From a bacterium (GTDB taxonomy: Bacteria; Planctomycetota; Phycisphaerae; UBA1845): a stretch of 40,477 bases of DNA. Location: NCBI GenBank assembly GCA_024231775.1, contig JAAEQG010001106.1, positions 1-40,477 of the forward strand. Direction: 5' to 3'. Below the pieces are notes generated by a model, which worked only from the letters and a program-made list of their open reading frames with translations, did not search any database and was not told where the DNA came from. This document shows, in pieces, positions 35,783 through 40,477 of the stretch. The position numbers were made by a program, and so were the translations under genes. Numbering within the stretch: position 1 is the first letter of the stretch; every line of letters begins with the position of its first letter.

Positions 35783-37351
35783 TTACCGAGACTGATTGCA
35801 CGCTTGGGCTTTGGATACTCCGACGTAGCCGAGGGCTTCCAGGCCGGCAAGATGCTCTCGGGAGGGGTCGGTGCAGCAGAACACCGGGTTCGCCTGCTCC
35901 CGCCAGTTCAATAACTGAGTGCGGAGGGCGTCGCCGAGCGCGGAGGTGTCGTCCAGCGGCGTTTGTTCCGTCGGATCCTGCCGCAGATCGAAGAGTTCAA
36001 ACGTGTCCTTGATCGGATCGAAGATCAGCTTGTGCGTCTCCGTGCGGATGCACTGCTGCTTGTTCATGTTCAACCAAGTGTCGTGGGCCTCGTGGGGGAA
36101 TCCAAAGGGTTTCGTGGCTTCGCCGAATACGGGAGGGCGCTTTGCGGGAGAATCCTGGCCGATGAGTTGGGCCAAGCTACGCCCTTCCAGGCCCGGTGGC
36201 ACCGCGATCCCCAGGTATTCGAGCACGGTCGGCATCACGTCGATATTGGATGCCAGAACGTCCGCGACCTCGTCACGGTTGCGTCCCCCGGGGAAGCGGA
36301 TGATCAGTGGAGTGCGCAGTTCCGTGTCGTACACGCCGATGCCGTGATTGAAGAGCTTGACGTGCTCCCACTGTGTTTCGCCGTGGTCGGCGGTCAGGAC
36401 GATCAAGCAGCGCTCGTAGAGGCCGGTGGACTTCAGCGCTTCCAGCAGGCGGCCGACGTGGAGGTCGGTGTAGCTGATCTCGCCGCAATAGAGCTCGTCC
36501 AATACGCGGGCTTCCTCGATAGCGGTGGGCGCCTCCTCCTGGAGCAGCTTAACGATCCGCCGCACATCCGCGCGCGTGCCGGTGATCGGCAGGTCGTCGT
36601 GGCGGTACATGCGGTCAAAAGGTGGTGGAGGCTGATAGGGGGAGTGGGGGTCGAAGTAGTGGACGAACAGGAACTTGCGTCCGGAAGGGGCGTCCTTCAG
36701 CCAGCGCACGGCGCCGTCCGTCGTGCTCTGGGCGCGACGCTGAGCACGATCCGTGGGGTAGTCTTGGGCGGACCCCGGTTCCACTTCCAGGTCGAACGCT
36801 TCGTCCACCCGGCTGAAACCCTGGGCGAAATTGTAGGTCGAGTGCAGCGGCAGCGCTCCGATGACCGCCGCCGTCGCGAACCCGACGTCACGCAGGACCT
36901 CCGCCAGCATCAAAGTCTCGTCGGGAACGATGAAGGAATTACGGGCTACGCCGTGCGTGTGAGGATAGAGCCCACTCATCAACGAAGTGTGGGACGCCAG
37001 TGTCGTCGGGGCGGCGCTCAGGTGGTGGGTGATTCGCACCCCCTCGCGGGCCAGAGCATCAATGTGCGGGGTCTTCACAAAGGGATGCCCGTAGCAGCCC
37101 AGATGATCGGCACGCAGGGTATCGATCGAGATTACGATCAGGTGTTCGGCTTCCGCGATGGCGTGCTTGCTGGTCGGGGGCGTTTCTCGGGGGGCGGTTC
37201 GCCGCGCACACCCGCCGAGGCCGAGCACGGCGGGCGATAGCGCCAGCCAGACGACTGCCGCTTTTATGAAAGCCGCGCGTCTCAAGGCGGTGTCGCGTGC
37301 TGAGGGAGTTTGGGTTTCTCGGCCCGGCGAGTCGTGTACAACTGAAAACAT
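35783..37351 (-). CDS. Second sulfatase-like lipoprotein, Thr-type
   Basis: 522 residues, a paralogue of the preceding product, in tandem with an 85-base gap. N terminus ends in LGLGGC (C48), a good lipobox. VISIDTLRADHLGCYG gives the metal Asp (D77), TTLASHTSLMSG carries Thr at the nucleophile position (T117), and DHGETQWEH follows. As in its neighbour, Cys/Ser and Arg of the formylglycine motif are absent. The two share the C-terminal LGY(A/V)GVS ending, so they are tandem duplicates that have drifted. The role is likely to act on an envelope-linked phosphodiester or sulfate ester. ATG 37351 has AAGG upstream; a 15-base palindrome lies just before it. Confidence 0.88.
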   Translation of the reverse strand: MFSVVHDSPGRETQTPSARDTALRRAAFIKAAVVWLALSPAVLGLGGCARRTAPRETPPTSKHAIAEAEHLIVISIDTLRADHLGCYGHPFVKTPHIDALAREGVRITHHLSAAPTTLASHTSLMSGLYPHTHGVARNSFIVPDETLMLAEVLRDVGFATAAVIGALPLHSTYNFAQGFSRVDEAFDLEVEPGSAQDYPTDRAQRRAQSTTDGAVRWLKDAPSGRKFLFVHYFDPHSPYQPPPPFDRMYRHDDLPITGTRADVRRIVKLLQEEAPTAIEEARVLDELYCGEISYTDLHVGRLLEALKSTGLYERCLIVLTADHGETQWEHVKLFNHGIGVYDTELRTPLIIRFPGGRNRDEVADVLASNIDVMPTVLEYLGIAVPPGLEGRSLAQLIGQDSPAKRPPVFGEATKPFGFPHEAHDTWLNMNKQQCIRTETHKLIFDPIKDTFELFDLRQDPTEQTPLDDTSALGDALRTQLLNWREQANPVFCCTDPSREHLAGLEALGYVGVSKAQACNQSR

Positions 37352-37369
37352 GAGACCTTCACGGAAAGG

Positions 37370-37384
37370 GCATCCGTCGGATGC
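37370..37384. promoter_or_regulatory. 15-base palindrome, operator-like
   Basis: GCATCCG, T, CGGATGC (37370-37384) lies 18 bases before the ATG of the second sulfatase-like gene, in the 68-base gap after the DUF481 gene. The one-base centre suits a dimeric repressor site better than a hairpin. No matching regulator gene is adjacent. Confidence 0.3.
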
Positions 37385-37419
37385 GGCAACGCCGTGGATT
37401 CTGCGCCACGCCTCAAAGC

Positions 37420-38505
37420 CTACTTGAGCGTGAATACCACGCTGCCGTAGTACATGCGATCGAGACTATCGACGCCGTCGGGGGGGATGGAGTCGTACTC
37501 GAGCAGAGCCCCGAGCTTGAGCTTCCACACGTCGCCGTCCCCCAGGGGGATCAGGAGTCCTGAATCCGCTACCACACGGTAGTCGCGCATGGACTCGAAT
37601 GTTGGGTAGTAGGTCGTGCTATGCACGAGTTGCAGCCAGTCGAACAGATCCACCCGGTAGTCCAGCCCCACATCCATCATGGCGTCATCCCGGCTGGTTC
37701 CGTCGAGGTAGGACTCATGCAGGTACCCGACACCGGCGCGGGTTTTCAGCTCGTGTTTCTCTTCCTTGATCCAGTAGTAGCCGGCGCCGAGCGCGGCGGT
37801 GAAGCGCAGGTCCAGGTTCTCGAACTCATCGTACTCCGCTTCGGAGCGGGTGTAGCCGAACAGTCGATCGGTGAACAGGTGTTCCAGGTAGGCGCCCCCT
37901 TTGACCTCCGCGGTGTTGCGCTTCTTGTTCTCTTCGCCGTAGTCTCCGGACAGGTACAGCCGCAGCAGATCGGAATCGGACTTGTGCACCGCTTCGATGC
38001 GGGCGTGTGCGTCCAGCGTTTCAATGTTGCCCTCTCGCTGCTGGGCGCCGAGTTCAAGGGTGGCGGACCACTTTCCGATTTTCCCCTCCGCGACCTTGCG
38101 TTCCTCCTCCATGAGGGTTTCCATAGCGACGACCTCAGGGCTCTTTCCATCGGTCTGCCAAACGGCTTCGATCTGGCCGACCTCGACGGGGATGGTCCCC
38201 ATGGCGGTATGTACTACCATGCCGGCGCCGTCTGGATTGGTCTCTGCCGAACCCACCAGGCGATCGCCCGTGGAGAGCCCGACAACGACCGTGTCCTCCG
38301 TTGCGATCGACTGCACCTTTGCTGCGTCGATCACCAGTTGGCCGGCGAAGTCCGTGGTGATTCGGGCCTGTCCTCCCCCAAGATCGTCCAGCTTGCCTAC
38401 CAACCGGCTTCCGTCAGTCAGCGTGATGACGTCGGCCGTGGCTGCGGGGCAGATCATGCCCAGCAGAACGACCCAAGCTAGCGTGTTCAGTGATTTCGCC
38501 CGCAT
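37420..38505 (-). CDS. DUF481 outer-membrane protein
   Basis: 361 residues. A signal peptide (LNTLAWVVLLGMICPAATA), then two SH3-like repeats (ITLTDGSRLVGKLDDLGGGQARITTDFAG and the following one), a helical spacer (about 125-145), and a C-terminal membrane beta-barrel of alternating polar/aromatic strands ending VVFTLK. This is the YdiY/DUF481 family, of unknown role. It needs an outer membrane to make sense and so supports a diderm host. ATG 38505 follows AGGAG at five bases. It is upstream of two sulfatase-like lipoproteins on the same strand, with a small lipoprotein before it. Confidence 0.85.
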   Translation of the reverse strand: MRAKSLNTLAWVVLLGMICPAATADVITLTDGSRLVGKLDDLGGGQARITTDFAGQLVIDAAKVQSIATEDTVVVGLSTGDRLVGSAETNPDGAGMVVHTAMGTIPVEVGQIEAVWQTDGKSPEVVAMETLMEEERKVAEGKIGKWSATLELGAQQREGNIETLDAHARIEAVHKSDSDLLRLYLSGDYGEENKKRNTAEVKGGAYLEHLFTDRLFGYTRSEAEYDEFENLDLRFTAALGAGYYWIKEEKHELKTRAGVGYLHESYLDGTSRDDAMMDVGLDYRVDLFDWLQLVHSTTYYPTFESMRDYRVVADSGLLIPLGDGDVWKLKLGALLEYDSIPPDGVDSLDRMYYGSVVFTLK

Positions 38506-38636
38506 GGTGCTCCTGCCTGCTGCTCGCGCGTAGTGCTCTCCGCGATTCTATCGTTCGGGGCTGGGGCGTTGCGGCTTGCCGTATCCGGACTCGGACCCGG
38601 GCGCAGCCGCCCAAACCAAGTCGGCGCCCCGCCCGG

Positions 38637-38882
38637 CTATTCGTCGTCCGGGTCAAACTGGTCGAGCAGGTCGTCCACTCGATCCCCCACGTAGGTGTTG
38701 AGCGGCGTCAGAATCGCCGACTCCACCAGGTACTCGACCACTTCCCGACCGCTCAGCGTCACCGTGGACGTCGTCGTGAACTCGCCGAGATCACACGACC
38801 CGAGCGGTAGCGCACACGCCGTGCCCGCGATCAGGACCGCCAAGCGTCGCCGCAACGCGGTCGTACACCGACCGATCTTCAT
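38637..38882 (-). CDS. Small lipoprotein of unknown function
   Basis: 81 residues. A signal peptide with lipobox LGSC (C30) after RRRLAVLIAGTACALP, then a mature part of about 50 residues, EFTTTSTVTLSGREVVEYLVESAILTP and an acidic end. The start ATG 38882 has AAGGAG seven bases upstream, which is why it is chosen over the longer frame reaching 39212. It leads the run of envelope genes, 131 bases before the DUF481 gene. Confidence 0.75.
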   Translation of the reverse strand: MKIGRCTTALRRRLAVLIAGTACALPLGSCDLGEFTTTSTVTLSGREVVEYLVESAILTPLNTYVGDRVDDLLDQFDPDDE

Positions 38883-39013
38883 ACCCAATCTCCTTAGTTC
38901 GTCTTGGAACGGATCGCCCAGGCTTGCGAGCCCAAGCTCCGGGTCTTGCGCCAATCCCTTGAGTGCCGAATCCGCGCTTCGCCGCTCGACGATCCGTGTC
39001 TTGCGGAAGGACT

Positions 39014-39039
39014 GCCTCCCGTCTCCGCGCTGGGGAGGC
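39014..39039. other. Stem-loop in the 38883-39318 gap
   Basis: GCCTCCC (39014-39020) pairs with GGGAGGC (39033-39039) across a 12-base loop, with no T-run. The 436-base gap between the small lipoprotein and the next gene holds this stem and the nested palindrome at 39101-39242; no gene is seen in it. Confidence 0.35.
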
Positions 39040-39100
39040 TTCACCAGAAGCAGGATAGTGGGTCCTCCCCGAATCGGCAACCGCCGAGAAGCAGCCTCAG

Positions 39101-39242
39101 GGGTGCATCCCGAACAAGGTGGCAGAAACTGGCGAGGGTGGCATGGGCAAGCAGCAGCTTGCCCGTGGAATCGTCCAACACGGGCAAACAAGTTTGCCCA
39201 TGCCACCCCCAATCGGATGCACCCAGCATCAGGGATGCGCCC
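39101..39242. repeat. Large nested palindromic element
   Basis: An outer 10-bp inverted repeat (39101-39110 with 39215-39224) encloses a 15-bp perfect one (39136-39150 with 39194-39208, GGGTGGCATGGGCAA and its complement). Inside are two side hairpins: GGGCAAGC/GCTTGCCC around AGCA, and GGGCAAAC/GTTTGCCC around AA. TTGCCCGTG and CACGGGCAA pair across the middle. A further near-copy of the outer arm, GGGATGCGCCC, is at 39232-39242. The arms can form one long stem or a cloverleaf. No coding sequence lies in it. It looks like a REP-like or MITE-like intergenic element; only one copy of this unit is in the window. Confidence 0.7.
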
Positions 39243-39318
39243 ACAACCGGCCTGCTGGGGGATTCGGGTAAGACCGGTAGGCAGGGTCGATGGCCGCCCG
39301 CTCCGCTCGCAGCTTGGA

Positions 39319-40477
39319 TCAGCGGCCTACTTCGACATCCACATACACCAGACGATGGTCGCTGGAGGGTGCGGGATCATCGATCAGCCTGCGGAGCGGG
39401 TCATTCGGTCCTGGCCAGAACACCCCCGAACCGGTCACCTTCAATTCGGCTGACGGCAGGACGTAGTCGATTCGACCGAAGTCTGCCGTCTTGAAGAGGG
39501 TGGGTGATTGCCCGGAAACGTCCGCGGGCTTCATCCCGGGACGGCGCGGTCTGGGATCGGCCACCCGCGGTGACTTCAGCAACAAGTCGATGGCTGCCGT
39601 GCCGTACGCGCGCTCGTCCTTGTCAGGGTCGGCATTGAGGTCGCCCATGATGACGAACTCCGCTCCCCGGTCGAGGCCACCCGGTCGACCTTGGTCGTCG
39701 GTGATGTAGCTGCTCCGGTTCGCGCCGGCGACGTAGTCTGCCCAGAAGCGAATCTCGTCGAAGTTGCGGCGGCCGTTGCGGTCCTCCGCGCCGTCGAAGA
39801 CCGGGGGCGTGGGATGACAGGCCAGCACGTGGATCAGCATCGTGTCGCCCGGCCGATCGGCACGCGGAATACGCAAGGGTACATCCCAGTGACTCTTGCT
39901 ACTCAGGCGGAAGATGGTGGCTTCGAGAGGAGCGTACCACTTCGGCCTACTGCCCGCGCCGTCTGGCATGAGGTTGTCGGGCATATCCTTCCACTTGAAC
40001 TTCTGAAAGGTGCGCACGCGCTTGCGTTCGAACGGAAAGCGGCTGAACAAAGCCATACCATACTGCCCGGGATACTTGCCGTAACCGTACGCATCCGCCG
40101 GTCCGTCGGTGCGACCGTCGTTGTCCAGATCGAGCCCGCTGGGCACGCCGGTATTGACCGGCTCGAAGAACAAGTGGGGGTAGTCGATCGCCTGCTGATC
40201 CCCTTGCGGCACGTTCAGATAGCGCTCGAGGAGTAGTCGTGCGTTGCGGCGTGGGGCGTCGTCGAAGTCGATCTCGTTGATGAGCAGGACGTCCGGGCGA
40301 ACGCGTTGGACGATCTCCGCCGCCTTGCGCAGTTGCGGATCGACCCCGCATCCGTCGGCATCTGCGCGCTCGAGCTTGGCGGTGCTGAGCCCCCACACGT
40401 TGAACGCGGCGAAACGCACCGTATGCGCCGGGTTCGATCGACGGGCCTCACCACGGCTTTCGACCGAGGTTATGAAC
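39319..40477 (-). CDS. Endonuclease/exonuclease/phosphatase-family protein, 5'-truncated
   Basis: About 385 residues visible; the frame stays open through 40477, so the start is outside the window and the GTG at 40419 is internal. The fold is recognised from AAFNVWGLS at the N side, LLINEIDFDD, FVIMGDLNADP (the metal/catalytic Asp-Asn), and SSDHRLVYVDVEV at the end (the catalytic Asp-His). The NTGVPSGLDLDNDGRTDG insert and a calcium-like loop resemble large exported EEP proteins, so this is probably a secreted or surface phosphoesterase or nuclease rather than a DNA-repair enzyme. Its usual signal peptide would be upstream, beyond the window. Confidence 0.85.
   Translation of the reverse strand, partial: FITSVESRGEARRSNPAHTVRFAAFNVWGLSTAKLERADADGCGVDPQLRKAAEIVQRVRPDVLLINEIDFDDAPRRNARLLLERYLNVPQGDQQAIDYPHLFFEPVNTGVPSGLDLDNDGRTDGPADAYGYGKYPGQYGMALFSRFPFERKRVRTFQKFKWKDMPDNLMPDGAGSRPKWYAPLEATIFRLSSKSHWDVPLRIPRADRPGDTMLIHVLACHPTPPVFDGAEDRNGRRNFDEIRFWADYVAGANRSSYITDDQGRPGGLDRGAEFVIMGDLNADPDKDERAYGTAAIDLLLKSPRVADPRPRRPGMKPADVSGQSPTLFKTADFGRIDYVLPSAELKVTGSGVFWPGPNDPLRRLIDDPAPSSDHRLVYVDVEVGR

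Noticed and set aside
34195-37351. Calling the two genes arylsulfatases
   Set aside because: The residue converted to formylglycine and the adjacent Arg are replaced by Thr and His in both proteins.

Overview
This is a GC-rich bacterial chromosome segment made almost entirely of housekeeping and cell-envelope genes. The best guess for the source is a planctomycete, possibly Phycisphaerae-like. That is inferred from an exported protein ending in a dockerin/EF-hand-like tail with NDYSVF/NDFSEF cores, from tandem sulfatase-like lipoproteins, from a DUF481 outer-membrane protein, from MJ0042-type zinc ribbons and from palindromic intergenic repeats. No rRNA, tRNA, CRISPR array, prophage or insertion sequence was seen.

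Layout. 1-3665 (+): the tail of an FG-GAP surface protein, a P1B heavy-metal ATPase and a FAD-dependent oxidoreductase. 3742-11698 (-): an exported Cys-rich protein with a dockerin-like tail, an HD-GYP/PilZ protein, the replicative polymerase DnaE, and a zinc-ribbon protein with a possible PH-like end. 11894-13477 (+): a phosphomannomutase/phosphoglucomutase with an unusual Cys-containing N-terminal extension. 13562-19609 (-): a three-gene run for exported proteins, two large unknown proteins followed by the peptidase SppA. 20041-24942 (+): truB, a rhomboid protease with a TPR-like tail, a GspG-like protein, a TerB-like protein, psd and pssA. Psd and PssA make phosphatidylserine and phosphatidylethanolamine. 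24969-26111 (-): rsgA. 26374-34157: metG (+), arsC (-), ispF, cysS, pepP, accB and accC (+), covering translation, isoprenoid precursors and fatty-acid initiation. 34195-38882 (-): an envelope cluster of small lipoprotein, DUF481 protein and two sulfatase-like lipoproteins that carry threonine where sulfatases carry the formylglycine precursor. 39319-40477 (-): an endonuclease/exonuclease/phosphatase-family protein cut by the window end.

Starts were chosen from Shine-Dalgarno spacing and family alignment and often differ from the longest reading frame: dnaE, manB-like, truB, pssA, arsC, ispF and the small lipoprotein. Two minus-strand promoters share a TTGACG-18-TATRCT layout, and a strong bidirectional terminator separates the phosphomutase gene from sppA.

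No complete, obviously new defence or biosynthetic system is visible. The most interesting signals are the Thr-type sulfatase-like pair with its envelope neighbours, the exported-protein/SppA operon, the Cys-extended phosphomutase, the zinc-ribbon protein, and a strongly nested palindromic element at 39101-39242.
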